Both the position numbers and the translations under genes were made by a program. The notes under the pieces are model-generated. The model was not told the origin of the DNA and ran no database searches. It saw nothing but the letters and a program-made list of their open reading frames with translations. From Providencia sp. R33 (GTDB lineage Bacteria; Pseudomonadota; Gammaproteobacteria; Enterobacterales; Enterobacteriaceae), in contig NZ_CP072453.1 of the NCBI RefSeq assembly GCF_019343475.1, positions 558,001-622,000 on the forward strand: a stretch of 64,000 bases of DNA. The letters are read 5' to 3'. Shown here one piece after another: positions 1-8,650 of the stretch (positions are counted from its first letter, which is position 1; each line of letters begins with the position of its first letter).

Positions 1-1
1 G

Positions 2-2536
2 CGTAAGGGCGGCGTAAGTATTGCTGCTGGTGCATCTGGTCGTTCTGATTACATCAACACAATTGCTGTTGAAGATGAGCCTGCATACCCTGGTAACATG
101 GACTTAGAGCGCCGTATTCGCTCTGCAATTCGCTGGAACGCAGTAATGACTGTTCTGCGTGCGTCTAAAAAAGACTTAGAACTGGGCGGCCATATGGCTT
201 CTTTCCAGTCATCAGCAACCTTGTATGAAGTCTGCTTCAACCACTTCTTCCGCGCTCATAATAACAATGATGGCGGGGACTTAGTATTCTTCCAAGGCCA
301 TATCTCTCCAGGAATCTATGCACGTGCTTTCTTAGAAGGCCGTTTAACTGAAGAGCAAATGAACAACTTCCGTCAAGAAATTGGTGGAAATGGTCTGTCT
401 TCATATCCGCACCCTAAATTAATGCCTGATTTCTGGCAGTTCCCGACCGTATCAATGGGTCTGGGCCCAATCAACGCTATCTACCAAGCTAAATTCCTGA
501 AATACCTTGATAACCGTGGCTTGAAAGATACATCTGCGCAACGCGTATATGCATTCTTAGGTGATGGTGAGATGGATGAACCAGAATCTAAAGGTGCAAT
601 TACTATCGCAACACGCGATAAATTAGATAACTTAGTTTTCGTTATCAACTGTAACCTGCAACGTCTGGATGGCCCAGTAACAGGTAACGGCAAAATTGTT
701 AACGAATTAGAAGGTATCTTTAACGGTGCTGGCTGGCAAGTTATCAAAGTTATGTGGGGCGACCGTTGGGACGAGCTGCTGCGTAAAGACACGAGCGGCA
801 AACTTGTTCAATTAATGAACGAAACCTTAGACGGCGACTACCAAACCTTTAAATCACGTGATGGCGCATACGTCCGTGAGCACTTCTTCAATCGTTACCC
901 AGAAACAGCTGCATTAGTTAAAGATATGACTGATGATGAGATTTGGGCACTGAACCGTGGTGGTCACGATCCGAAGAAAGTCTATGCCGCATTTGCGAAA
1001 GCAAAAGAAACCAAAGGCAAACCAACTGTTATTTTAGCGCAAACCATTAAAGGCTATGGTATGGGCGAAACAGCTGAAGGTAAAAACATTGCGCACCAAG
1101 TGAAGAAAATGAACATGGACGGCGTTCGCCATTTCCGTGATCAATTCAATGTGCCAGTGGCTGATGAGCAAATCGAAAAACTGCCATACATTACTTTCGA
1201 AAAAGATTCAGAAGAGTACAAATACCTGCACGAGCGCCGTCAAGCGCTGGGTGGCTATTTACCTGCTCGCCGTTCAACTTTTGATGAGAAACTGGAAATT
1301 CCTGCTCTGGCAGATTTCAGTCAATTATTAGAAGAACAATCAAAAGAAATTTCGACCACGATCGCTTTCGTTCGTGCATTGAACGTGATGTTGAAAAACA
1401 ACTCTATCAAAGAGCGTTTAGTGCCAATTATCGCTGACGAAGCGCGTACGTTCGGTATGGAAGGTCTGTTCCGTCAAATCGGTATTTATAGCCCTAAAGG
1501 CCAACAATATACGCCGCAAGACAGAGAACAAGTTGCCTACTATAAAGAAGACTCGAAAGGTCAAATCCTGCAAGAAGGTATCAACGAGCTGGGTGCAGGT
1601 TCTTCTTGGTTAGCTGCTGCAACATCTTACAGCACTAACAACTTGCCGATGATCCCATTCTATATCTACTACTCAATGTTTGGTTTCCAACGTATTGGTG
1701 ACTTAATGTGGGCAGCGGGTGACCAACAAGCGCGCGGCTTCCTGATTGGTGGTACTTCAGGTCGTACAACGCTGAACGGTGAAGGCTTACAACACGAAGA
1801 TGGTCACAGCCATATTCAATCACTGACTATTCCTAACTGTATTTCTTATGACCCAGCATTCGCTTATGAAGTTGCTGTGATTATGCAAAACGGTTTAGAG
1901 CGCATGTACGGTGAGAAACAAGAGAACGTGTACTACTACATCACGACTCTGAACGAAAACTACCACATGCCTGCAATGCCAGAAGGCGCAGAAGAGGGTA
2001 TCCGTAAAGGTATCTACAAACTGACTTCTGTTGAAGGTAGCAAAGGTAAAGTGCAGTTATTAGGTTCAGGTTCAATGATGCGCCACGTTCGTGAAGCGGC
2101 GGATATCCTGTCTGCTGAGTATGGCATCGGTTCTGATGTTTACAGCGTAACTTCATTCACTGAATTGGCGCGTGATGGCCAAGATTGTGAGCGTTGGAAC
2201 ATGCTGCACCCATCTGCAACACCACGCGTTCCATACATTGCACAAGTGATGAATGATGCGCCAGCGGTTGCATCAACTGACTACATGAAACTGTTTGCTG
2301 AACAAGTTCGTACTTACGTGCCTGCAAGTGATTACCGTGTACTGGGTACTGATGGTTTTGGTCGTTCTGACAGTCGTGAAAACCTGCGTCACCACTTCGA
2401 AGTGGATACCAGCTATGTCATCGTAGCAGCGTTAGGTGAATTAGCTAAACGTGGTGAAGTTGATGTTAAAGTCGTTGAAGAAGCGATTAAAAAATACAAC
2501 ATCAACCCAGAAAAAGTTAACCCACGTTTGGCATAA
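2..2536 (+). CDS. aceE: Pyruvate dehydrogenase E1 component, 5' truncated by window edge
   Basis: Homodimeric E1 of the pyruvate dehydrogenase complex; decarboxylates pyruvate on thiamine diphosphate and acetylates the lipoyl arms of AceF. The frame is open from base 2, so the gene starts before the window and about 43 N-terminal residues are missing compared with the 887-residue E. coli protein; the first in-window ATG (98) is internal. The thiamine diphosphate signature is visible (GDGEMDEPE followed by VINCNLQRLDG), as are the E1 stretches DEARTFGMEGLFRQIG and GEGLQHEDGHSH. The C-terminus KVNPRLA matches the family end. aceF follows after 13 bp, as expected for an aceEF operon. Identification is secure. 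Confidence 0.98.
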   Translation, partial: RKGGVSIAAGASGRSDYINTIAVEDEPAYPGNMDLERRIRSAIRWNAVMTVLRASKKDLELGGHMASFQSSATLYEVCFNHFFRAHNNNDGGDLVFFQGHISPGIYARAFLEGRLTEEQMNNFRQEIGGNGLSSYPHPKLMPDFWQFPTVSMGLGPINAIYQAKFLKYLDNRGLKDTSAQRVYAFLGDGEMDEPESKGAITIATRDKLDNLVFVINCNLQRLDGPVTGNGKIVNELEGIFNGAGWQVIKVMWGDRWDELLRKDTSGKLVQLMNETLDGDYQTFKSRDGAYVREHFFNRYPETAALVKDMTDDEIWALNRGGHDPKKVYAAFAKAKETKGKPTVILAQTIKGYGMGETAEGKNIAHQVKKMNMDGVRHFRDQFNVPVADEQIEKLPYITFEKDSEEYKYLHERRQALGGYLPARRSTFDEKLEIPALADFSQLLEEQSKEISTTIAFVRALNVMLKNNSIKERLVPIIADEARTFGMEGLFRQIGIYSPKGQQYTPQDREQVAYYKEDSKGQILQEGINELGAGSSWLAAATSYSTNNLPMIPFYIYYSMFGFQRIGDLMWAAGDQQARGFLIGGTSGRTTLNGEGLQHEDGHSHIQSLTIPNCISYDPAFAYEVAVIMQNGLERMYGEKQENVYYYITTLNENYHMPAMPEGAEEGIRKGIYKLTSVEGSKGKVQLLGSGSMMRHVREAADILSAEYGIGSDVYSVTSFTELARDGQDCERWNMLHPSATPRVPYIAQVMNDAPAVASTDYMKLFAEQVRTYVPASDYRVLGTDGFGRSDSRENLRHHFEVDTSYVIVAALGELAKRGEVDVKVVEEAIKKYNINPEKVNPRLA

Positions 2537-2549
2537 GAGGTAAATATCA

Positions 2550-4415
2550 ATGTCTATTGAAATCCAAGTGCCAGATATCGGTGCTGATGAAGTTGAAGTC
2601 ACCGAAGTGATGGTTAAAGTTGGCGACAAAGTAGAAGCAGAGCAATCGCTCATTACCGTTGAAGGTGATAAAGCCTCTATGGAAGTCCCATCGCCACAAG
2701 CGGGTGTGGTAAAAGAAATTAAAATTGCGACTGGCGACAAAGTCAAAACTGGCTCGCTGATCATGGTCTTTGAAGCAGAAGCGGGTGCAGCTGCGCCTGC
2801 TCCAGCACAAGCGCCAGCTGCTCCTGCGGCAGCACCAAGCGCAGCAGCGTCAAAAGACGTTGCTGTACCTGATATCGGTGGCGATGAAGTTGAAGTTACT
2901 GAAATCATGGTTAAAGTTGGCGATACCGTGACTGCGGAGCAATCTTTAATTACCGTTGAAGGCGATAAAGCTTCAATGGAAGTCCCTGCACCATTTGCAG
3001 GTACCGTTAAAGAAATCAAGATTGCGACAGGCGACAAAGTGAAAACTGGCTCGCTGATCATGGTCTTTGAAGTTGCAGGCGCAGCGCCAGCCGCAGCTCC
3101 AGTTGCACAAGCTGCAGCACCAGCGGCTCCAGCAGCCTCTGCAATTAAAGATGTTAACGTTCCAGATATCGGCGGTGATGAAGTTGAAGTTACCGAAGTG
3201 ATGGTTAAAGTGGGTGACACCGTTACTGCTGAGCAATCAATCATTACGGTTGAAGGTGATAAAGCATCAATGGAAGTCCCTGCGCCATTTGCGGGAACCG
3301 TTAAAGAAATCAAGATTGCGACAGGCGACAAAGTGAAAACTGGCTCGCTGATCATGACCTTTGAAGTCGCCGGTGCAGCACCAGCTGCGGCGCCAGTTGC
3401 ACCAGCAGCGGCACCAGCACCTGCAGCAGCGCCAGCTCCAGCAGCTTCTGCACCTGCGAAAGCAGCTGATAGCAAAAATGAATTTGTTGAGAACGATGCA
3501 TACATTCATGCAACACCGGTTATTCGCCGCTTAGCGCGTGAGTTTGGTGTTAACTTAGCGAAAGTAAAAGGCACTGGTCGTAAAGGCCGTATCCTGCGTG
3601 AAGACGTTCAAGCTTACGTGAAAGATGCAGTCAAACGTGCTGAAGCTCCAGCTGCGGCAGGTGGTGGTTTACCAGGTATGCTGCCATGGCCGAAAATTGA
3701 TTACAGCAAATTTGGTGAAGTTGAAGAAGTCGAACTGGGTCGTATCCAAAAAATCTCTGGTGCAAACCTGAGCCGTAACTGGGTGATGATCCCGCACGTT
3801 ACGCTGATGGAAGAAGTGGATACCACTGAAGTTGAAGAATTCCGTAAGCAACAAAATAAAGAAGCAGAGAAGAAAAAACTGGACGTGAAAATCACGCCAT
3901 TAGTTTTTGTCATGAAAGCGGTTGCTCGCGCTCTGGAAGAAATGCCGCGCTTTAACAGCTCGATTTCTGAAGATGCACAACGTCTGTTCTTGAAAAAATA
4001 TATCAATATCGGTATCGCGGTTGATACGCCAAATGGCTTAGTTGTTCCTGTCTTTAAAGACGTTAACAAAAAAGGCATTTTAGAGTTATCTCGCGAACTG
4101 ATGGAAGTTTCTAAGAAAGCGCGTGCAGGTAAACTGACTGCGGCTGATATGCAAGGCGGATGTTTCACCATCTCTAGCCTTGGTGGTATCGGTACAACCG
4201 GTTTTGCACCAATCGTGAATGCACCAGAAGTCGCTATTATGGGGCTGTCACGTTCTTCAATGAAACCTGTTTGGAACGGTAGCGAGTTTGTTCCTCGCCT
4301 GATCCTGCCTATGTCACTGTCCTTTGACCACCGTGTCATCGATGGGGCTGATGGAGCACGTTTCATCACCCTAGTAGGGCAATTAATGAGCGATATTCGC
4401 CGTTTAGTGATGTAA
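2550..4415 (+). CDS. aceF: Dihydrolipoamide acetyltransferase (PDH E2), three lipoyl domains
   Basis: E2 core of the pyruvate dehydrogenase complex; passes acetyl groups from E1 to CoA. The 621 residues show three tandem lipoyl domains with lysines in DKASMEV at about 41, 140 and 238, separated by Ala/Pro-rich swinging linkers (about 76-101, 176-199, 274-306). An E1/E3-binding domain lies near 318-355 (ATPVIRRLAREFGVNL), and the catalytic domain ends in FDHRVIDGADG, with His594 and Asp598 as the expected active-site pair. It is preceded by aceE and followed by a strong terminator, with lpdA behind its own leader. The repeated lipoyl modules are similar at DNA level, as usual for this gene. 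Confidence 0.98.
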   Translation: MSIEIQVPDIGADEVEVTEVMVKVGDKVEAEQSLITVEGDKASMEVPSPQAGVVKEIKIATGDKVKTGSLIMVFEAEAGAAAPAPAQAPAAPAAAPSAAASKDVAVPDIGGDEVEVTEIMVKVGDTVTAEQSLITVEGDKASMEVPAPFAGTVKEIKIATGDKVKTGSLIMVFEVAGAAPAAAPVAQAAAPAAPAASAIKDVNVPDIGGDEVEVTEVMVKVGDTVTAEQSIITVEGDKASMEVPAPFAGTVKEIKIATGDKVKTGSLIMTFEVAGAAPAAAPVAPAAAPAPAAAPAPAASAPAKAADSKNEFVENDAYIHATPVIRRLAREFGVNLAKVKGTGRKGRILREDVQAYVKDAVKRAEAPAAAGGGLPGMLPWPKIDYSKFGEVEEVELGRIQKISGANLSRNWVMIPHVTLMEEVDTTEVEEFRKQQNKEAEKKKLDVKITPLVFVMKAVARALEEMPRFNSSISEDAQRLFLKKYINIGIAVDTPNGLVVPVFKDVNKKGILELSRELMEVSKKARAGKLTAADMQGGCFTISSLGGIGTTGFAPIVNAPEVAIMGLSRSSMKPVWNGSEFVPRLILPMSLSFDHRVIDGADGARFITLVGQLMSDIRRLVM

Positions 4416-4421
4416 ATAATA

Positions 4422-4450
4422 AGACCGGCGAATAAGCCGGTCTGTTTTAT
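4422..4450 (+). terminator. Rho-independent terminator after aceF
   Basis: Perfect 8-bp stem AGACCGGC/GCCGGTCT (4422-4429 with 4436-4443), loop GAATAA, followed by a T-rich tail. It starts 7 bp after the aceF stop and separates aceEF from lpdA. Confidence 0.85.
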
Positions 4451-4619
4451 TTAGGCTGAGGCAGAATTTTTTGCTGCTGCTACGAAAGGTTGGGAGTTAC
4501 ATCACGAAATGAGCCTTTTCAGGGTGTTAACAATTCTGTAAACTGCTCTCGGTGTGTACTTTTCCAGTGGAAGATCGTTTATTCAGCAGTACCGCTGGAC
4601 AAAACAAAAAGAGGTCATG

Positions 4620-6047
4620 ATGAGTACTGAAATTAAAGCCCAAGTCGTTGTACTTGGTGCAGGCCCTGCAGGCTATTCTGCGGCTTTCCGTTGCGCTGAC
4701 TTAGGTTTAGAAACTGTTTTAGTAGAACGTTATTCAACCCTTGGTGGTGTTTGTTTAAACGTGGGTTGTATCCCTTCAAAAGCTTTATTGCATGTTGCAA
4801 AAGTGATCGAAGAAGCGAAAGCATTAGCAGAACACGGTATCGTATTTGGTGAGCCAAAAACCGATATCTCTAAAGTTCGCTTATGGAAAGAAAAAGTCAT
4901 TAATCAGCTGACAGGTGGTTTAGCTGGTATGGCAAAAGGCCGTAAAGTTACCGTCGTTAACGGTCTGGGTAAATTTACAAGTGCAAATACACTGGTTGTT
5001 GAAGGCGAAAACGGTAGCACGACTATCAATTTCGATAACGCAATCATTGCAGCGGGTTCACGCCCAATTCAATTACCATTCATTCCTCATGAAGACCCAC
5101 GTATTTGGGATTCAACCGATGCGTTAGAACTGAAAGAAGTTCCAGAGCGTCTTCTGGTTATGGGTGGTGGCATCATCGGTTTAGAAATGGGAACTGTGTA
5201 CCATGCACTGGGTTCTCAAATCGATGTGGTTGAAATGTTTGACCAAGTCATCCCAGCGGCTGACAAAGATGTGGTTAAAGTATTCACCAAACAAATCAGC
5301 AAAAAATTCAACCTGCTGTTAGAAACGAAAGTAACTGCGGTTGAAGCGAAAGAAGACGGTATCTATGTGTCTATGGAAGGTAAAAAAGCTTCCGCAGAAC
5401 CACAACGTTATGATGCTGTGTTAGTGGCTATCGGCCGTGTTCCTAACGGTAAAAACTTAGATGCAGGCAAAGCTGGCGTTGAAGTTGACGACCGCGGCTT
5501 TATCCACGTGGATAAACAAATGCGCACTAACGTTCCACACATCTTTGCTATCGGTGATATCGTTGGCCAACCAATGTTGGCTCACAAAGGTGTTCATGAA
5601 GGTCACGTTGCCGCAGAGGTTATCTCTGGTCTGAAACACTACTTTGACCCGAAAGTTATCCCATCTATCGCTTATACTGAGCCAGAAGTTGCTTGGGTTG
5701 GTTTAACTGAGAAAGAAGCGAAAGAGCAAAACATCAGCTACGAAGTGGCAACTTTCCCATGGGCTGCATCAGGTCGTGCAATTGCATCTGACTGCTCAGA
5801 AGGTATGACTAAGCTGATTTTCGACAAGCAATCTAACCGTGTTATCGGTGGTGCGGTTGTCGGTGTGAACGGTGGCGAATTACTGGGTGAAATCGGCCTA
5901 GCAATCGAAATGGGTTGTGATGCAGAAGATTTAGCATTAACTATCCATGCTCACCCAACACTGTACGAATCAATTGGTATGGCTGCAGAGATCTACGAAG
6001 GTAGCATCACTGACTTACCAAATGCAAAAGCGAAAAAGAAAAAATAA
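4620..6047 (+). CDS. lpdA: Dihydrolipoyl dehydrogenase (E3)
   Basis: FAD-dependent E3 shared by pyruvate dehydrogenase, 2-oxoglutarate dehydrogenase and the glycine cleavage system (gcvTHP lies downstream in this window). The FAD-binding GAGPAGYSAA is at the N-terminus, the redox disulfide is Cys45/Cys50 in GGVCLNVGCIPSK, the NAD-binding motif is VMGGGIIGLEMG, and the catalytic His/Glu lie in HAHPTLYES. I chose the second of two adjacent ATGs (4620): it gives 475 residues beginning MSTEIKAQVV, like E. coli Lpd, with AGAGG just upstream. The frame is open back to 4554, but that extension has no homology. The leader after the aceF terminator (4451-4619) suggests a separate promoter. Confidence 0.97.
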   Translation: MSTEIKAQVVVLGAGPAGYSAAFRCADLGLETVLVERYSTLGGVCLNVGCIPSKALLHVAKVIEEAKALAEHGIVFGEPKTDISKVRLWKEKVINQLTGGLAGMAKGRKVTVVNGLGKFTSANTLVVEGENGSTTINFDNAIIAAGSRPIQLPFIPHEDPRIWDSTDALELKEVPERLLVMGGGIIGLEMGTVYHALGSQIDVVEMFDQVIPAADKDVVKVFTKQISKKFNLLLETKVTAVEAKEDGIYVSMEGKKASAEPQRYDAVLVAIGRVPNGKNLDAGKAGVEVDDRGFIHVDKQMRTNVPHIFAIGDIVGQPMLAHKGVHEGHVAAEVISGLKHYFDPKVIPSIAYTEPEVAWVGLTEKEAKEQNISYEVATFPWAASGRAIASDCSEGMTKLIFDKQSNRVIGGAVVGVNGGELLGEIGLAIEMGCDAEDLALTIHAHPTLYESIGMAAEIYEGSITDLPNAKAKKKK

Positions 6048-6110
6048 CTTTCTAATTCGCAGTGGTAAATGGTCTCTCTAGTCGGCTATTTATCACTAAC
6101 GCATATAAAG

Positions 6111-6142
6111 AAGCCAATGTGGAAACACGTTGGCTTTTTTGT
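6111..6142 (+). terminator. Terminator after lpdA
   Basis: 11-bp stem AAGCCAATGTG/CACGTTGGCTT (one wobble) with a GAAA loop, then TTTTTT. It marks the end of the conserved PDH block and the left edge of the accessory island. Confidence 0.88.
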
Positions 6143-6318
6143 ATCTGTCTAAAAATAAAAAAACAATATTTTATTTAATTCACTAATTCTTATTTTAAAT
6201 ATAATTATTAAATTCTGAAACTTCGTGTTATTAGAATAGTATCGCTTAGTTGACTATAAAAAATTAAAATCTTATTTTCCTTATTGAGTTATTTAATCGC
6301 TAATAAGGATATTAGATT

Positions 6319-7464
6319 ATGGAAAATATGAGTCATATAGATTCAATGACAGTAATAGGAAGTCACTCCCCACCCAGTAGCTTTAGTCATTATTTTCAAA
6401 ATGAAATGAATCATGTTTCTGATGATCAATATGAGGACATACATAAAAATACATGGGTTACTGATTATTATGATAGGTTAAAAGAAGCGGATTATTATGA
6501 TAGCTTCCATAAAGAGCCTCCTCAAAAGGAGTTTTATGATTATCAGGATCAGGTACAGTCACCACCAGAGTTACCCGTTTTAAAATATGAACCATCAAAA
6601 TCACCACAAGAAATTATCGAAGATAAAATTATTATATTAAGGGAGGAACTGAGTAATATTGAAAAATCTTATGAGTGGAAGTTTTTGAATAACCCAGAGC
6701 AATACCCTTGTACTTATCAATGGAAGTTCTATTCATCAGAGTTAAATATCACTGCAACATTAAAATTAAATACGAAGCAAGATAGAGATAGAATTTTATC
6801 TAATAATTTTTCAGGTAACATACCGGGTATACCCCGAGTTGATTTTTTTAATGTAGAGCCATTTTATAAGGCAGTTAATCAGCGCGTCGAAATAGAAGCA
6901 AGAAATCATTTATTGGCTTTTAAAGCGCGGCATCAAAATACGTTGAATGAAATTCAGTCTAATATAAATGAATTAAATAAACTGAGAATAGCTCGAAGTA
7001 GTGTATTGGCTATCCCCACGCCAAGTGTTCCTACATTATCTTATCATGCAGGTTCAAACTCGCAAGTAACACAAACAGCAAATAGTGACCTTGCGAAAGG
7101 TATCGAAAATACATTAGGCAATATTCGCGATGGTCTAACGGAAACGTTTGATTGCTCTTTTGGCATGAGCTGCTCAAATGATTTAGATAAAGCAGCAAAA
7201 AATCCAAATGTTGGGAAGGATTTATCTAATTCAGAAAAAGTGGAATTAGGTGGTGCAGGTTCTGGTACTCTAGGAGGCTGGGAGCCTGATGATGAAGAAA
7301 ATGATCGTAATCAATATACCCAATCTCAAAATTTTGATAATACATTCAAAAAAGATGAGTTAGCATCCTCTGCCAAAAAACCTATAAATAATCAAGGGTT
7401 ATCGGCAGCAGCTCGCGCATGGGAAAGCATGCAGGAAGACAAGGAGGAGTATTTGAACCTTTGA
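6319..7464 (+). CDS. Bacteriocin-like toxin, N-terminal and central part (frame-split)
   Basis: 381-residue open frame, AT-rich unlike its neighbours. I do not recognise the whole protein. Visible features: a short polar N-terminus with DSMTVIGSHSPPSS (residues about 8-21), which resembles the TonB box of colicins (acidic-T-hydrophobic-x-V pattern) in a Pro/Ser-rich disordered segment; a charged, Tyr-rich segment; a helical coiled stretch (about 95-230); and a Ser/Gly-rich linker with paired Cys near 276/282. The last 17 residues lose homology, because the toxin domain continues one frame away (7419-7646). The start has AAGGA 8 bp upstream. An immunity-like gene follows the toxin domain. Best guess: a chromosomal TonB-dependent bacteriocin whose reading frame is broken or recoded. 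Confidence 0.6.
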   Translation: MENMSHIDSMTVIGSHSPPSSFSHYFQNEMNHVSDDQYEDIHKNTWVTDYYDRLKEADYYDSFHKEPPQKEFYDYQDQVQSPPELPVLKYEPSKSPQEIIEDKIIILREELSNIEKSYEWKFLNNPEQYPCTYQWKFYSSELNITATLKLNTKQDRDRILSNNFSGNIPGIPRVDFFNVEPFYKAVNQRVEIEARNHLLAFKARHQNTLNEIQSNINELNKLRIARSSVLAIPTPSVPTLSYHAGSNSQVTQTANSDLAKGIENTLGNIRDGLTETFDCSFGMSCSNDLDKAAKNPNVGKDLSNSEKVELGGAGSGTLGGWEPDDEENDRNQYTQSQNFDNTFKKDELASSAKKPINNQGLSAAARAWESMQEDKEEYLNL

Positions 7465-7646
7465 AAGGGAATACTGCTCAGAAAAATGAAGCGGCAAGTA
7501 ATTTTGTCAATGAAGTTTTGAATAATAAAGGAACTGTTAGAACAGACCTCTCCCGTGGTGGTGTCGAGTACCGCTTACCTAATGGTAAGGGGATCCGTTA
7601 TAACTCAGATGGCTCATTCTCGGGTTTTTTAGACCCCAAAAGGTAG
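7419..7646 (+). pseudogene. Out-of-frame C-terminal toxin domain of the preceding gene
   Basis: Frame carrying GVFEPLKGNTAQKNEAA...GGVEYRLPNGKGIRYNSDGSFSGFLDP, clearly homologous to the C-terminus of the protein at 8184-8615 (GVFEPLKGNPAQKN, FEYRLPSGKGIRYNADGS). The upstream frame ends in AARAWES, where the second copy reads AARAWDKHA, so one base missing in the A-run near 7424-7428 separates the toxin domain from its delivery part. The ATG at 7419 is only the first in-frame Met. The domain occurs at the C-terminus of polymorphic toxins as far as I recall; its enzymatic activity is not evident from sequence, and I assign none. Confidence 0.6.
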
Positions 7647-7651
7647 TGTGT

Positions 7652-7888
7652 ATGAAAAATGATTTTAGTGTGGATTTTTTTAGTGACTCTAAATATGAAG
7701 AGTTAACCGCAGAAATATCTTATAGAGGGCAGATACTATGTCAAATTAATGTAGATAAAGGTCCTGATTTAGTTGAAGTGGAGTTTTTTGCAGATAGTAG
7801 AGTTTTACAAGAATCGGTGGAAATGAAGTTTCCATTAGATGTATTTATAAACGTACTTAACGCAACAAAATTAGAATTACTGGCATAA
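7652..7888 (+). CDS. Predicted immunity protein of the bacteriocin-like toxin
   Basis: Acidic protein of 78 residues (ATG 7652; a GTG two codons earlier, at 7646, is also possible). It begins 5 bp after the stop of the toxin domain, the usual place for an immunity gene. It aligns with the protein encoded after the second toxin copy: YEELTAEISYRGQ with YESLTLEVQLNWD, then INVDKGPDLVEVEFF with INQDKGVDNLEAELF. Its acidity and pairing with two homologous toxin domains support an immunity role. No known family name is assigned. Confidence 0.6.
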   Translation: MKNDFSVDFFSDSKYEELTAEISYRGQILCQINVDKGPDLVEVEFFADSRVLQESVEMKFPLDVFINVLNATKLELLA

Positions 7889-7908
7889 AATCTATAATTA
7901 TCAAAGAT

Positions 7909-7933
7909 CCCTCAATAGCTGAATTATTGAGGG
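7909..7933 (+). terminator. Possible hairpin terminator after first immunity gene
   Basis: Perfect 9-bp stem CCCTCAATA/TATTGAGGG with a 7-nt loop, 20 bp after the immunity stop. It lacks a clean T-run (AATATAATT follows), so termination is uncertain. Confidence 0.45.
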
Positions 7934-7987
7934 AATATAATTCCAGTATAGGTATTAGCTGAAGAAGCAATACTATAAATAATTTCA

Positions 7988-8183
7988 GTTGAGAGCAATT
8001 CATTAAGTGCAGTCAAAACGGTCGTCTTAGAGGGGGTTAGAAAAAGGTTCTAGCGAATGCGTTAAAAGTAGCAGCTGCCAGAACGAAATCGCCAAGTTAG
8101 GTGTTAATTTTGGTTTAACGCGAGACCAAATCGCTGAAGCGATAAATGCAGGAATAGCCGTAAGAAAAAGTGATACAGTCACA
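7988..8183 (+). pseudogene. Remnant of a CDI-type (VENN-like) pretoxin region
   Basis: Codons from 7988 read VESNSLSAVKTVVLEG, which resembles the VENN motif that precedes the variable toxin in CdiA-type proteins. At the G5 run near 8032-8036 the frame shifts: removing one G joins it to LEKGSSECVKSSSCQNEIAKLG..., which runs in frame into the open frame at 8184-8615. A stop just upstream of the motif (about 7975) shows the remainder of the protein is gone. This is a displaced, decayed toxin 3' end, not an intact gene. The family assignment rests on this one motif and the general layout. Confidence 0.5.
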
Positions 8184-8615
8184 ATGGAAGAGCTATCCCC
8201 ACTGCAAATTGCTTATATTGATGAACAAATTATCAGTGGAAAAGGCATAGCTCCGGAGATGTTTGGGACTCAAACATGGGGTGACCGAATAGATGCTAAG
8301 CCCCATACTGGTGGCGACCAAATCCCTGAATGTATTGATAATACGTACATAACGCCACTCAATACGGCAGCTCGTGCATGGGATAAGCATGCCGCTAGAC
8401 CTGATGGAGTATTTGAACCATTAAAAGGTAATCCAGCGCAAAAAAATGCTGCTGCTGAAAATTTTATTCGAGAAATTCTTAAAGACCCTAAAGTAGTCCG
8501 AAAAGATTTAAGTGGCGGTGCATTCGAATATCGTTTACCTAGCGGAAAAGGTATCAGATATAATGCGGATGGTTCGTTTAATACGGTGTTAGATCCAACT
8601 AAGGTAAAAAAATAA
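8184..8615 (+). CDS. Orphan C-terminal toxin fragment, same family as 7419-7646
   Basis: 143 residues from the first ATG; the frame is open back to 8031 and continues the VENN-like remnant. Residues about 1-60 look like a pretoxin/linker segment, and residues about 62-143 form the toxin domain AARAWDKHAARPDGVFEPLKGN...FEYRLPSGKGIRYNADGS. Unlike the first copy, linker and toxin domain are in one frame here. With no delivery domain upstream it is probably silent or expressed only as a cytoplasmic fragment. An immunity homologue follows directly, which could be why the fragment is tolerated. Confidence 0.6.
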   Translation: MEELSPLQIAYIDEQIISGKGIAPEMFGTQTWGDRIDAKPHTGGDQIPECIDNTYITPLNTAARAWDKHAARPDGVFEPLKGNPAQKNAAAENFIREILKDPKVVRKDLSGGAFEYRLPSGKGIRYNADGSFNTVLDPTKVKK

Positions 8616-8650
8616 AAGATAATAAATTAGAATTATTTTTTTCAAGTCCA

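Noticed and set aside
2441..3505. Long minus-strand open frame opposite aceF
   Set aside because: Shadow of the Ala/Pro-rich lipoyl linkers of aceF; low-complexity Ala/Ser protein without motif.
4554..4619. N-terminal extension of LpdA
   Set aside because: The frame is open, but homology, length and ribosome site all point to ATG 4620.
6143..6318. LexA (SOS) box before the bacteriocin-like gene
   Set aside because: No CTGT-N8-ACAG pattern in the upstream region, so SOS control as in classical colicins is not supported.
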